DNA of 60,585 bases from Microthrixaceae bacterium (GCA_023958095.1 JAMLGJ010000022.1:1-60585); one strand, 5' to 3'; positions 8,359 through 17,300 are shown, counted from the stretch's first letter. The notes: generated by a model from the letters alone, not told the origin. Translations and numbers: made by a program.

Positions 8359-10127
8359 CCGACGAGACGAAACCTTCCACGAGCGCCACACACACTCCCG
8401 CCGATGGAAGCTCGCGTGCCACTGCGGGTCTCCGTGCCGGCGTGGCCGCCATGCTCGTCGGCGCGCTGCTCGTCGGCACCGGACTCGTCGCGACCACCTC
8501 CGCTTCCGACCAACCCGCTTGCCCCGTGGGATCCGAGGTGCTCGCCCGCCACGACCTCGTCGGTGGCGCCTACCGGGCGACCGCAGGCGATGCCGTCACG
8601 ATCAACGACGGCACCGCGACAAGTGGCACCTGGACCTCCACCGCGCTCGTCTCGGCAGTGATCGTCGAGGGAGGACCCGGCTCGGCCACCACCACCGTCG
8701 AACCGGCACAGCTCGCCGGCACGTTCGACAACTCCGAGCTCACAGCGGTCGAGGGAGCCGTGCCCGACATCCTGAGTGTCCAGTTCTGCACGCCGGTCAC
8801 CCAGGGCGAGACAGCGGCCAGGGTCGTGCCCGACAAGCCCGAACCGCAGTACTCGGTGACGCTGGCCGCCCGTACGTGTCCCACCTACACCGACATCATC
8901 GCCAACCGGAATCGCAACAACCTTCAGGAGAGCCTCGAGGACCTGGGTCCCGACACGAACTACAGCACCGGCCAGGTCGTCAACCCGACCCAGGAGGTCG
9001 CAGCTCCCCAGGACAACTGCTCACCGCTCGCGGGCTGGAACTTCCAATGGGGCACCGGCATCACCGGCAAGTCACCGGCCACGGAGAACCTGTCGACCGT
9101 CACCGGTGAGAACGCCATCGCCACGACCGCCGAATCGGTGCCCGAGCTGGACGCGGCCGGCAACCCCACCGGACGCGACATCGCCGGTGCGGTGACCTAC
9201 ACGCTCACCGCGGAGCAACTCGACCAGGCGACCAACGGCAAGCTGTGGATCCAGGGCGGCACCAGGGCCCAACCCCTCGGCGACGGATCGGTCTCCTTCG
9301 GCGCCCTGCGGTGCGCCACCGACAACTACAACGGTGACAACGTGGAGTACGTGCGCTTCCCCAACCGGGCACGCCACGCGTACTGCTTTGCCTACTACGT
9401 GACCGAGCTGCCCGAGCCGGTGAGCATCACCGTTCGAAAGCAGCTCACCGACCGCTCACCCGGGGGCACCACCTTCGAGTTCACCGGCGACACCTCGTTC
9501 ATCCCCGGTGGCACCTTCACGCTGCGCCCCGAGGGCGACGACGGCTCGGCGGAGATCACCTTCGTGCGGGCAGCCGACGTGGACTGGACCGTCGGCGAGA
9601 CCGTCCCGGAGGGCTGGACCCTCGAGTCCCTCGAGTGCACCACACCTGCCAGCGGCCGGAAGGTGGCGGTCAACGGCACGGAGTTCACCGCGAACCTCGC
9701 CGAGGGAGACGAGGTCGTGTGCACCTACACCAACGACAAGGACCCCGAACCCACCACAACCACGGAGTCCACGACCTCTACGACCGAATCCACCACCTCG
9801 ACCACGGGGTCCACCAGCACGACCACGGAACCGACCACGACCACGACGGAACCACCCACGACAACGACCGAGCCGACCACCACCACGACGGCGTTGGTGA
9901 CCACACCGGCGCCGACGACGACACCACAGGATGTCGCTCCCGGCAGCCCGTCGGAGGTTGCCGGCGAGGTGCTCGTTCGGACCGACGTCACCTCCAACGA
10001 CAACGCGACCGGCGCCCTCGCCTTCACCGGCGGCAGCGGCAAGCCACTGCTGCTCGCGGGTGTCGTGCTGCTCATCCTCGGAGCCACGCTGTCCGCGGTG
10101 TCCTGGCAGCGGCGACGCACCGCCTGA
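8355..10127 (+). CDS. LAFTG-anchored cell-surface protein with prealbumin-like domain
   Basis: A 590-residue exported protein, translationally coupled to the signal-peptidase fusion by an ATGA overlap. A hydrophobic signal lies about 30 residues in (GVAAMLVGALLVGTGLVATT), a late position typical of SipW-processed substrates. The middle is unassigned. A prealbumin-like (SpaA-type) repeat starts at VSITVRKQLTD and runs through EGWTLESLECTT to VVCTYTND. A Thr/Glu/Ser-rich stalk of about 60 residues follows (encoded at ~9760-9920), probably wall-spanning. The C-end has LAFTGG, a hydrophobic helix and QRRRTA, which matches the LAxTG signal used by class E sortases of actinobacteria. No sortase gene is in the window. 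Likely a wall-anchored adhesin or fibre component. Confidence 0.8.
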   Translation: MTDETKPSTSATHTPADGSSRATAGLRAGVAAMLVGALLVGTGLVATTSASDQPACPVGSEVLARHDLVGGAYRATAGDAVTINDGTATSGTWTSTALVSAVIVEGGPGSATTTVEPAQLAGTFDNSELTAVEGAVPDILSVQFCTPVTQGETAARVVPDKPEPQYSVTLAARTCPTYTDIIANRNRNNLQESLEDLGPDTNYSTGQVVNPTQEVAAPQDNCSPLAGWNFQWGTGITGKSPATENLSTVTGENAIATTAESVPELDAAGNPTGRDIAGAVTYTLTAEQLDQATNGKLWIQGGTRAQPLGDGSVSFGALRCATDNYNGDNVEYVRFPNRARHAYCFAYYVTELPEPVSITVRKQLTDRSPGGTTFEFTGDTSFIPGGTFTLRPEGDDGSAEITFVRAADVDWTVGETVPEGWTLESLECTTPASGRKVAVNGTEFTANLAEGDEVVCTYTNDKDPEPTTTTESTTSTTESTTSTTGSTSTTTEPTTTTTEPPTTTTEPTTTTTALVTTPAPTTTPQDVAPGSPSEVAGEVLVRTDVTSNDNATGALAFTGGSGKPLLLAGVVLLILGATLSAVSWQRRRTA

Positions 10128-10191
10128 TCCGGCCACGGCCCCGGGCGATCGAGCGCACCGCGTGGTCCCCGGGGTCGGACCCCCAGCGCTG

Positions 10192-10197
10192 TAGCTT
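10192..10197 (+). promoter_or_regulatory. -10 element of a leaderless HNH gene
   Basis: TAGCTT ends six bases before the ATG at 10204, so transcription should begin at or next to the start codon. No ribosome-binding site is present. Confidence 0.55.
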
Positions 10198-10203
10198 CAC
10201 CCC

Positions 10204-10557
10204 ATGGCGGTCAGCCGCACCCGTTCGGCCCGACTGGCGCGCAAGCGTCGGCGGCGCATGCAGAACAAGGACCACGACCTGACCGATCAGCAGTGGGCCG
10301 GGCTCGTCCACGCCTGGGATGGCTGTGCGTACTGCGGGTCCGACGACGGTCCGCTCCAGAAGGACTGCGTGCTGCCCATCTCACGCGGTGGCCGCTACAC
10401 GCTCGACAACGTGGTTCCCGCCTGCCGTTCGTGCAACGCCAGCAAGTGCAACGACGAGGTCACCGCCTGGATGCGTCGCAAGCGCCTCGACGAGCGGGCG
10501 TTCCTGCTCCGCCACGTGGAGATCCGACGGGAGCTGTCGGCCGGCCCGCACGGCTAG
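10204..10557 (+). CDS. HNH endonuclease family protein
   Basis: A 117-residue HNH-type protein. A very basic N-end (ARLARKRRRRMQ) is followed by zinc-binding C41xxC44 and C74xxC77 around a core DCVLPISRGGRYTLDNVVPAC. In canonical HNH enzymes the second residue of this core is the catalytic His (DHV); here it is Cys55, while Asn69 and the C74/C77 knuckle remain. From memory, related actinobacterial proteins share this DC variant, so it may be a subfamily trait rather than decay. The start is supported by a leaderless promoter. The substrate is unknown; a nicking or structure-specific nuclease, or a non-catalytic DNA-binding protein, are both possible. Confidence 0.8.
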   Translation: MAVSRTRSARLARKRRRRMQNKDHDLTDQQWAGLVHAWDGCAYCGSDDGPLQKDCVLPISRGGRYTLDNVVPACRSCNASKCNDEVTAWMRRKRLDERAFLLRHVEIRRELSAGPHG

Positions 10558-10607
10558 GCCTGCACTTGGGCGAACTGCCTCCCGACCGGGGGCCGGCGGG
10601 CGGCCGG

Positions 10608-10613
10608 TATGTT
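10608..10613 (+). promoter_or_regulatory. -10 element of a leaderless TMEM175-type gene
   Basis: TATGTT ends six bases before the GTG at 10620. It supports that GTG as the true start, which has no ribosome-binding site. Confidence 0.6.
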
Positions 10614-10619
10614 GTCGCG

Positions 10620-11285
10620 GTGGACCAGCGCCTGCCGGAGCCGACCCCCGCCCAGCTTCGTCTGGGAGAACCGGACCGGGTCAAGGCATTCAGTGACGGG
10701 GTGTTCGCGATCGTGATCACCATCCTGGTGCTGGAGATCGGAGTACCCACCAACCTGTCCGAGGCGTCCTTGCGGGAATCGCTCGAGGAGACGGGACCCG
10801 AGCTGCTGGCCTGGGTGATCAGCTTCATGATCACGGGCATGTACTGGGTGTCGCACCGCGACCTGTTCAACCAGATTCGCCGTGTCACCCGCGACGTCGT
10901 GTGGCTCAACCTGCTGCTGCTGCTCCCGGTCTGTCTCATCCCGTTCGCGGCGAGCATCCTCGGTGGATACCACGACGATCCGATCGCCCTGCGCACCTAC
11001 GGCTCGGTGCTCATCGCCGCAAGCCTGATGCGCTGGGTCCTGTGGGCCTACGTTGCCCGTCGTCCGAGCCTGCTGCACGAGCCCTTCGACGCCCACAGCC
11101 GACGCATCCACGGGTTGTTGACCCTTGCTCCGATCGCGGCGTATGTGCTGGCGATGGCTCTCGCAGGCATCGCCCCCCTGGGGAGCCTCGTGCTGTACCT
11201 GGTGATCCCGGGGCTCTACTTCATTCTGGTCACGGTCATGCGACAGCACCCCGAGACCGCTGATGTCGTCGACGACCTGAGCTAG
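10620..11285 (+). CDS. TMEM175-family (DUF1211) potassium channel-like protein
   Basis: A 221-residue membrane protein of the TMEM175/DUF1211 family, whose bacterial members form tetrameric potassium-permeable channels. The signature lies in the first helix: R20-VKA-FSDGVFAIVITILVLEI, with the conserved Arg and the FSDG motif at 24-27. Five further helices follow (for example LLAWVISFMITGMYWVSH, VVWLNLLLLLPVCLIPFAA and the last LVLYLVIPGLYFILVTV), giving the six of a typical bacterial single repeat. The start is the GTG at 10620, placed by the leaderless promoter. It is a single gene following the HNH gene. Confidence 0.88.
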   Translation: MDQRLPEPTPAQLRLGEPDRVKAFSDGVFAIVITILVLEIGVPTNLSEASLRESLEETGPELLAWVISFMITGMYWVSHRDLFNQIRRVTRDVVWLNLLLLLPVCLIPFAASILGGYHDDPIALRTYGSVLIAASLMRWVLWAYVARRPSLLHEPFDAHSRRIHGLLTLAPIAAYVLAMALAGIAPLGSLVLYLVIPGLYFILVTVMRQHPETADVVDDLS

Positions 11286-11326
11286 AACTCGACACGCTGC
11301 TCAGCCCTGCGGGGTGCCGGCCCGGG

Positions 11327-11728
11327 TCAGGTTCCGGGCCACCCTGCGGCGAGCATGTCGTCGAGGCTTCCGCCGTCGAGCACATCGAGGTCGGCGTCGG
11401 TCATCTGCGCTGCCGCTGCAGCCGACCGGTTGCCGGAACGGCAGTACACGACGTACTGGTCCTCGGGGTCGAGGTCGGCGATCTGGCTTGCGAATTCCGC
11501 CGACTGGACGTCGATCAGCTCGGCACCCTCGACATGGCCCGCGGCGTACTCCTCGGGGGTGCGCACATCGATCACGACCGCCCCCTGGTCCAGCGCGACA
11601 CCCGCCGCGTCCTTGCCCGGGGCAGGGTCGTCGCCACTCGCCGATGCGGCTTCCCCACACGCCCCGGCGAGCAGCACAACGGCGCCGAGGATCAACGGGA
11701 GCAGGATGACACGGTGCCCTGGTTTCAT
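11327..11728 (-). CDS. Rhodanese-domain lipoprotein
   Basis: A 133-residue exported single-domain rhodanese. The N-end is a lipoprotein signal ending in LLAGAC with the lipid Cys at residue 24. The rhodanese domain has VIDVRTPEEYAAGHVEGA (residues 52-69) and the active-site loop VVYCRSGNRS with catalytic Cys96. Such proteins carry sulfane sulfur as a persulfide; outside the membrane it could handle thiosulfate, polysulfide or cyanide. The start at 11728 has AAGGAG seven bases upstream. It is divergent from the sulfatase gene, and the two may share the 127-bp gap, but a functional tie is only a guess. Confidence 0.88.
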   Translation of the reverse strand: MKPGHRVILLPLILGAVVLLAGACGEAASASGDDPAPGKDAAGVALDQGAVVIDVRTPEEYAAGHVEGAELIDVQSAEFASQIADLDPEDQYVVYCRSGNRSAAAAAQMTDADLDVLDGGSLDDMLAAGWPGT

Positions 11729-11843
11729 GGGGCTCCTTCGAGTCGGGTCACCTGAATCTACCGGTTGACCGGGCGGCGTCGGCCGCGGCCGGACCGTCGG
11801 GTCCGGATGTCGCACACCGCTGGCCGGTTGGGCCGCGCGCCCG

Positions 11844-11849
11844 TATCGT
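11844..11849 (+). promoter_or_regulatory. -10 element of a leaderless sulfatase gene
   Basis: TATCGT ends six bases before the GTG at 11856, supporting that GTG as both transcription and translation start. Confidence 0.55.
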
Positions 11850-11855
11850 CGGAGC

Positions 11856-13262
11856 GTGCCCTCGACGACGGCGAACCGCGACTCGACGCTTCCGAACATC
11901 GTGCTGGTCAACTGCGACGACCTCGGCTACGGGGACCTCGGCTGCTACGGCTCCGCGCTTCACGACACCCCCGCGCTGGATCGCATGGCCGCCGAAGGTC
12001 TGCGCTTCACGAACTTCTACATGGGTTCGCCGGTGTGCTCCGCATCGCGGGGTGCCCTGCTGACCGGTTGCCTGCCACCACGGATCGGCTTCGGTTCGTT
12101 CGAGGGCCTCCCGGTGCTGTTCCCCGGGCAGCCGGTCGGCCTTCCCCCGTCGGAGACCAGCCTCGGCCGTCTCCTCTCCGACGCCGGGTATGCGACCCTC
12201 ATGGTCGGCAAGTGGCACTGCGGGGACCAACCGGACTTCCTGCCCACCAACCATGGGTTCGACCACTACTTCGGCCTTCCCTACAGCAACGACATGGGCC
12301 GCCAGGTCGGCACACCCACCGATGGAGGAGGTGACCAACCCGGGTATCCGCCCCTTCCCCTGCTCGACGACGACGAGGTGATCGAGCAGCAGCCCGACCA
12401 GGCGTCCCTGACCGGCCGGTACGTGACCGAGGTCCTGCGCTTCATGCGCCGGAACCGGGACCGCCGGTTCTTCGTCTACCTCGCACACCTGTACGTGCAC
12501 CTGCCCATCTACGTGCAGGACCGCTTCGCCCGGCAGTCGCGCAACGGCGCCTACGGTGCCGCAGTGGCGTCGATCGACTGGGCCACCGAGATGGTCATGG
12601 TCGAACTGGAGAGACTCGGGCTGGACGATGACACCGTGGTGGTCTTCACCAGCGACAACGGGGCGCTCGACCGTCCCGACGGGGGGTCGAACCTGCCCCT
12701 GCGGGGCCACAAGGGAACGACCTGGGAAGGGGGCATGCGCGTACCCGCGATCGTTCGCTGGCCGGGCCGGATCGAGGCCGGTTCGGTCTGCGACGAGCTG
12801 GCCACCGCGATGGACCTGTATCCCACCCTTGCCTCACTGGCTGGCACGACGCCCCCGACCGATCGGGCCATCGACGGGCGCGACATCGCCCCGCTGCTCA
12901 TGGATGGGGCTCCATCACCCCACGAGCACTTCGCCTACTACTTCATGGACCAGCTCTGTGCGGTGCGTGACGAGCGGTGGAAGCTGCACCTGGCACGCCA
13001 CGGGGAACCGGTGGTCGAGCTGTACGACCTGCTCGATGACCCCGGGGAGACCGCCGACGTGGCCTCGGAGCACCCCGAGGTGGTCTCGGATCTGGAACGG
13101 GTCGCGCAGGACTACCGTCAACGCCTCGGCGACTCGAGGTTGGGCATCGAGGGAACCGAGGTGCGACCGATAGGCCGGGTCGAGTCGCCGAGCACGCTGA
13201 CCACCTATGACCCGAGCCACCCCTACTACGCGGCCGAGTACGACCTTCCCGACAGGGGTTGA
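11856..13262 (+). CDS. Sulfatase (type I, formylglycine-dependent)
   Basis: A 468-residue sulfatase of the alkaline-phosphatase-like superfamily that hydrolyses sulfate esters. Metal-binding residues are visible in NIVLVNCDDLGYGDLG (D21, D22) and FTSDNGAL (D267, N268). The modification site is C61-S-A-S-R65-GALLTG, where Cys is oxidised to formylglycine; position +2 is Ala rather than the commoner Pro, which other bacterial sulfatases also show. The Lys/His block is VGKWHCG. There is no signal peptide, so either it is cytoplasmic or it uses a non-classical route. No formylglycine-generating enzyme gene is in the window. The ester it cleaves cannot be read from sequence. Confidence 0.93.
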   Translation: MPSTTANRDSTLPNIVLVNCDDLGYGDLGCYGSALHDTPALDRMAAEGLRFTNFYMGSPVCSASRGALLTGCLPPRIGFGSFEGLPVLFPGQPVGLPPSETSLGRLLSDAGYATLMVGKWHCGDQPDFLPTNHGFDHYFGLPYSNDMGRQVGTPTDGGGDQPGYPPLPLLDDDEVIEQQPDQASLTGRYVTEVLRFMRRNRDRRFFVYLAHLYVHLPIYVQDRFARQSRNGAYGAAVASIDWATEMVMVELERLGLDDDTVVVFTSDNGALDRPDGGSNLPLRGHKGTTWEGGMRVPAIVRWPGRIEAGSVCDELATAMDLYPTLASLAGTTPPTDRAIDGRDIAPLLMDGAPSPHEHFAYYFMDQLCAVRDERWKLHLARHGEPVVELYDLLDDPGETADVASEHPEVVSDLERVAQDYRQRLGDSRLGIEGTEVRPIGRVESPSTLTTYDPSHPYYAAEYDLPDRG

Positions 13263-13284
13263 GCCCACTGGGAGGCGGGTCGGC

Positions 13285-14028
13285 TCAGCTCGCCGCCTCG
13301 AGTGCAGCGGCCGCCAGGTCACAGAACTCGGCCAGGTCGGCCGGGTCGAGCACCGACAGATCCGACCCGAAGCGCTCGTCGGTGAGCTCCTCGGCGCGTT
13401 CCCACGCCGCACGGGTCGCGTCGTCAGGTCCGGACTCGGGTTCCGGCCAGCCGAAGATCCCGGCCATGTGTGGCGTCCGGACCATGAAGGCCTCCACCGG
13501 TTCGAGTCCGACCTCCTGCACCGCTTCCGCATGGCGCGCCGCACGCAGCTCCCGCAGGGCGTTCAGGCGGTGCAGCACCAACTCGCGCTCACCGGATGGC
13601 TCCTCCAGGCGCCTCCACCCCTCGAACACCGGCGCAGAGGTTCCGTCGGCGGCAGCCACGACGCGCCCCGCCAGGTCCGCGAGCCGCTCGTAGTCGAGTT
13701 CCCCATCCGCCATGTGCTCCACTGCCCAACGGTGCGCCGCGCCCGCGAAGCGCTCTGCTGATCTCTGCCGGCTCTCCACCGCTGCCGCGGACTCCCAGCC
13801 GCTCTTCACCGAGTCGTGTGGAAAGAAGAAGAACGCCGTGGCGACGGTTGCGGCGTCGACGTCACCGAGCACGCCACCGCGTCCGGCGTAGTAGAAGGCG
13901 ATCCCCTCGTATCCCAGCTCCGCCGCGTCGATGTAGGTCTGCATGTCCATCATGAAGGTGGCCGGCAGCTCCTGTATCGCCTTCGCGGAACTGCGTGCGG
14001 CTTCGATCGGTGTCATCTCGGTGCTCAT
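13285..14028 (-). CDS. SCO6745-family protein
   Basis: A 247-residue cytoplasmic protein that resembles the actinobacterial SCO6745/SalK-like family. The telling block is AELGYEGIAFYYAGRGGVLGDVDAATVATAFFFFPHDSVKSGWESA, which matches that family's pattern of a G-x-Y-x-A-G-R-x-x-x-L-G segment followed by a variable F/H block. The rest is mostly helical. No catalytic residues are known to me. A TAGAGT hexamer lies eight bases before the ATG at 14028. It is convergent with the sulfatase and divergent from the DUF222 gene. The family call is moderately secure, the function unknown. Confidence 0.65.
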   Translation of the reverse strand: MSTEMTPIEAARSSAKAIQELPATFMMDMQTYIDAAELGYEGIAFYYAGRGGVLGDVDAATVATAFFFFPHDSVKSGWESAAAVESRQRSAERFAGAAHRWAVEHMADGELDYERLADLAGRVVAAADGTSAPVFEGWRRLEEPSGERELVLHRLNALRELRAARHAEAVQEVGLEPVEAFMVRTPHMAGIFGWPEPESGPDDATRAAWERAEELTDERFGSDLSVLDPADLAEFCDLAAAALEAAS

Positions 14029-14105
14029 CGCCGCGGACTCTAGTTGCCACCTTCGTGGCCGCGACCGCCCACTCTCCCCCCGGCACCGGTGTCACAGGGT
14101 CGTCC

Positions 14106-14111
14106 TACGGT
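14106..14111 (+). promoter_or_regulatory. -10 element of a leaderless DUF222-HNH gene
   Basis: TACGGT ends six bases before the ATG at 14118. It decides between this start and longer or shorter alternatives. Confidence 0.55.
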
Positions 14112-14117
14112 GGTTCC

Positions 14118-15761
14118 ATGGGATCAGGGAAGGGACCCACAGCGGGATCCGAGTACGGAACCGGCCGCAGGACCGGCGACGGCGCTTCGTATGCACCGGG
14201 TCGTTCCGCTGCAGCCGCGGAGCACCCGCGGGCCGTGCGTCCCGGCGCCACGTGGCCGGGACAGGCCTGGGACTGCAGATGCCCGAGCGCCGAGGCCCAC
14301 GACCGCGACGGTGACCGCGGGGCCGACTCGTGCTGTCGCACCCACCACCGTCGACGGGGTCTCGCTCTGTTGGAGGAGTTGCGCCGAGCCTCGGCGGAGC
14401 AGCTCGACAACGATGTCCTGGTGCTCGAGAAGTCCCCGGCGACCCTCGAGTCCGTTCCCCGCTGGATCGAGTCGGTCAACGAGGCGCTGTCCGCACTCGA
14501 CACGGACTCGCTCGAGGGCGAGGCACTCATGGCAGCGTCGGTCCAACTGGAGGACCTGCAGCGGCGCCTGGACAGCGCCAAGGCCACGGTCCTCGGCTCG
14601 ATGGATCGTTCCGGTGTGACCGAAGCGAGCACCGGGCTGGCAGCGAAGCGCTGGAAGGCCCACCGCACGAGGGCCAACGAGGCGACCGTGGGCCGCGAGT
14701 TGCGCATCGCCAGGATGCTCGAGCGCTTCGGCGAGATGGCCGAGGCCCTCCGCTCGGGAGTCGTATCGGGCGACCACCTGCTGGCCCTGGCGGCCGTCTG
14801 CAACGAGCGGATCGCCGACGCACTCGTGGAGCACGAGCACCGCATCGTACGGGTCGCCAGGATGTACCCCTTCCGGCGGTTCGTGAGGTTCCTGCGCCGG
14901 CTCGCTGCAACGCTCGACGAGGACGGTCCCCAGCCGGACTGCGGCGACCGCGACACCGCTGCCATGGCACGCGACTTCGAAGGACACCTCCACCTCCGCC
15001 TCGAGCTCTCGGGACACAACGCGGTGGAGGCGGAGCGGATCATCAACGCGGAGCTGCACCGGCAACGTCGCCTCGCCGACGCCGAACAGCGCGAGGCCGG
15101 TATCCCCGTCCCCGATGCCTCGGTTCTGCGGGCACGCGCAGTGATGGAGCTGCTGCGCCGCGGAGCCAAGGCCAACCCGAAGAGTCCCAAGCCTGCGGTG
15201 GAGGCGATCCTGCCGGTCACGGTCGACGACCGGGGTCGCCCCACGGCCGTTGGAACGACCGACGGCGCGGATCTCGACGACCACACCGCGGCGCTGCTGC
15301 TCTGCGACGCCGTGCTGCAACCAGTCATCACCGACCCGACCGGCATGCCACTGCGCCTCGGCCGGTCGGTTCGAAGGTTCACCCGCGGCCAGCGGGCTGC
15401 TCTGACGATCCGCGACGGCGGGTGCATCTTCCCCGGGTGCGACCAGCCGGTGGCGCGCTGCGATGCACACCACGAGACGCCGTGGGAGGCGGGTGGAGCC
15501 ACCGATGAGAGCAATGGCTGCATGCTCTGTCGACGCCACCACGGACTGGTCCACGCGAACGACCCATGGGTCCTCGTGCACTACGACCTGAAGGACCTGC
15601 CGCCACAGCTCGCCGCAGCACACAGGGCGCGTGCTTCAGCGGCCGGGCTGGATGCAGCGAGCGACGTGAGGGTGTGGCGATCTCCGCGAGGAGAGCTGCA
15701 CCTCGCGCAGAACTCCCTGGACCACTCCGGGCCCGCCCCACCGCGAAGAGCGGCGGCGTGA
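14118..15761 (+). CDS. DUF222 and HNH endonuclease domain protein
   Basis: A 547-residue member of the DUF222-HNH family, abundant in actinobacteria and often present in many copies, in some genomes as an intron- or element-associated nuclease. After an unusual Cys/His/Arg-rich N-terminal stretch of about 80 residues comes the DUF222 helical region (LEDLQRRLDSAKATVLGSMD onward) and a C-terminal HNH domain: CIFPGCDQPVARCDAHHETP, then GCMLCRRHHGLVH. Both zinc Cys pairs and the HH pair are intact. The odd N-end could mean that translation really starts further in; the promoter position supports 14118. Role unknown. Confidence 0.88.
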   Translation: MGSGKGPTAGSEYGTGRRTGDGASYAPGRSAAAAEHPRAVRPGATWPGQAWDCRCPSAEAHDRDGDRGADSCCRTHHRRRGLALLEELRRASAEQLDNDVLVLEKSPATLESVPRWIESVNEALSALDTDSLEGEALMAASVQLEDLQRRLDSAKATVLGSMDRSGVTEASTGLAAKRWKAHRTRANEATVGRELRIARMLERFGEMAEALRSGVVSGDHLLALAAVCNERIADALVEHEHRIVRVARMYPFRRFVRFLRRLAATLDEDGPQPDCGDRDTAAMARDFEGHLHLRLELSGHNAVEAERIINAELHRQRRLADAEQREAGIPVPDASVLRARAVMELLRRGAKANPKSPKPAVEAILPVTVDDRGRPTAVGTTDGADLDDHTAALLLCDAVLQPVITDPTGMPLRLGRSVRRFTRGQRAALTIRDGGCIFPGCDQPVARCDAHHETPWEAGGATDESNGCMLCRRHHGLVHANDPWVLVHYDLKDLPPQLAAAHRARASAAGLDAASDVRVWRSPRGELHLAQNSLDHSGPAPPRRAAA

Positions 15762-15767
15762 CGCGCG

Positions 15768-16775
15768 CTAGGTGATCAACTCCACCACCGAGGCGAAGTG
15801 CTCGGGGTCGGGCGCGCGGTTGTTGACCAGGCTCACCGAATCAGAGATGCCCTCCAGTCGCTCCTGCAACCTCGAGGCGACCTCGCGCGGCTCACCCACC
15901 ACGGCGATGGTCTCGATGAGCTCGTCATCGACGAGGCCCGCCATGTCGTCCCATCTGCCCTGCCGGGCCAGATGGGTCAGCTCCGGGTACATGTCGCCAT
16001 AGCCGTGGAGCCTGAACACCGGCTGGTACGCAGGGGTGGTCCCGTAGAAGGCGAGCTGTTTGCGCACTGCCTCGCGGCTGGCTTCGAACTGGGCCTCGTC
16101 GGCGCCGGTGACGATGATCGTCACACACACCAGCTCCAGGTCATCCACGCTGCGGCCGGCCCGGGATGCACCCTCGCGCAGCGCCGGCAGGGTGATCTCC
16201 TGCAGTGATCGCCGCGTGTTCACCGGGTGGACCAGGAGACCGTCGGCCACCTCACCGGCTACCGCCGTCATCGCCGGTCCGACACCACCGATCAGGATCG
16301 GTGGTCTCCCATGGGGGTTCGGGCCGGGATCGAACGCCGGCGGCATGCGGGTGTGGGTGTAGAACTCTCCCCGGAAGTCGAGGTCTGAACCCGTGGACCA
16401 CGAGTCCCAGATGGCGCGTATCGCGAACACCATCTCGCGCATTCGCTGCGCCGGGCGCGACCAGGGCATCGAGAAGCGCTGTTCGATGTGCGGGCGTATC
16501 TGCGAGCCCAGCCCGAGGGTGAAACGCCCTTCGGTGACGGTCTGCAGGTCCCAGGCCACGTTCGCCAGTGTCATCGGGGTGCGGGCGAACGCGATTGCGA
16601 CCGCCGTACCCAGTCCGATCCTGGAGGTGTGCTCCGCCGCCACGGCGAGTGGAACGAACGGATCGTGCTTCGCCTCGAAGGAGAAGGCGCGCTCGTAGCC
16701 GACCTCCTCGAGCTGCGGGTACACCGACCGTACGATCGCCAGATCGTCGGTCGGCACGGTCATGGAGACGCGCAT
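15768..16775 (-). CDS. LLM-class F420-dependent oxidoreductase (TIGR03617-like)
   Basis: A 335-residue luciferase-like monooxygenase fold enzyme using reduced coenzyme F420 or flavin. The features are the family's N-terminal MRVSMTVPTDDL strand, TSRIGLGTAVAIAFARTPMTLANVAWDLQTVTEGRFTLGLGSQI, and the cofactor-site block PPILIGGVGPAMTAVAGEVADGLLVHP. Length is normal. It is the last gene of a minus-strand run after SQR, DsrC and DsrE, with 15 bases to the DsrE stop, so it is probably cotranscribed with a sulfur operon. What it reduces or oxidises there is unknown, and its place in the run may be incidental. Confidence 0.88.
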   Translation of the reverse strand: MRVSMTVPTDDLAIVRSVYPQLEEVGYERAFSFEAKHDPFVPLAVAAEHTSRIGLGTAVAIAFARTPMTLANVAWDLQTVTEGRFTLGLGSQIRPHIEQRFSMPWSRPAQRMREMVFAIRAIWDSWSTGSDLDFRGEFYTHTRMPPAFDPGPNPHGRPPILIGGVGPAMTAVAGEVADGLLVHPVNTRRSLQEITLPALREGASRAGRSVDDLELVCVTIIVTGADEAQFEASREAVRKQLAFYGTTPAYQPVFRLHGYGDMYPELTHLARQGRWDDMAGLVDDELIETIAVVGEPREVASRLQERLEGISDSVSLVNNRAPDPEHFASVVELIT

Positions 16776-16790
16776 TGCCGCGGCCGGGAC

Positions 16791-17300
16791 TCAGGTGAAG
16801 ATGATGTGACCGCCGGCGGCGATGTCGTAGAACTCCCCGACGGTGATGATGTCGTCGACCTGCTCGATGAAGTCGCTCCGCTCCATCTTGAAGAGGTCCA
16901 CCGACGCCTTGCAGGCGTACATACCCGCACCGGTGTCGGAGATCATCTCGACGAACTCCGGGATCGAGGGGATGTCGAGCTCCTCGATCTGCTTCTCCAT
17001 GACGTGTGTCATGACCGAGCTCATCCCCGGCAACCCACCCAGCCAGGTGGCCACGTGCAGTCCGGGGTTGCCGACCGTCGCCACCTTGATGTGTTCGTGG
17101 CGCTTTGCATGGATCGCGTCGAGACCGAAGAAGGTGAAGAAGACGTTGGCCTCGATGCCCTCCGCGCGGGCTCCGTTGGCCATGATCAACCCCGGGTAGA
17201 TCCCGTCCAGGGAACCCTTGGAGATGATGACCGAAACCTTCTCGATCGTCTCGGGTGCACCGGTGTCGGTGCTGGTGCTGGGTGAAGTATCGGTGCTCAC
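16791..17300 (-). CDS. DsrE/DsrF-like family protein
   Basis: A 169-residue DsrE-fold protein. A Ser/Thr-rich N-terminal tail of about 20 residues precedes KVSVIISKGSLDGIYPGLIMANGARAEG, the start of the Rossmann-like sulfur-carrier fold, then VFFTFFGLDAI and a C-terminal GEFYDIAAGGHIIFT. A Cys in GAGMYACKASVDLF (about residue 130) lies where DsrE-type proteins carry the sulfur-accepting residue. It sits between DsrC/TusE and an oxidoreductase, in an operon headed by SQR. The likely role is a persulfide relay in the cytoplasm, taking sulfane sulfur made by SQR. Confidence 0.88.
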   Translation of the reverse strand: MSTDTSPSTSTDTGAPETIEKVSVIISKGSLDGIYPGLIMANGARAEGIEANVFFTFFGLDAIHAKRHEHIKVATVGNPGLHVATWLGGLPGMSSVMTHVMEKQIEELDIPSIPEFVEMISDTGAGMYACKASVDLFKMERSDFIEQVDDIITVGEFYDIAAGGHIIFT

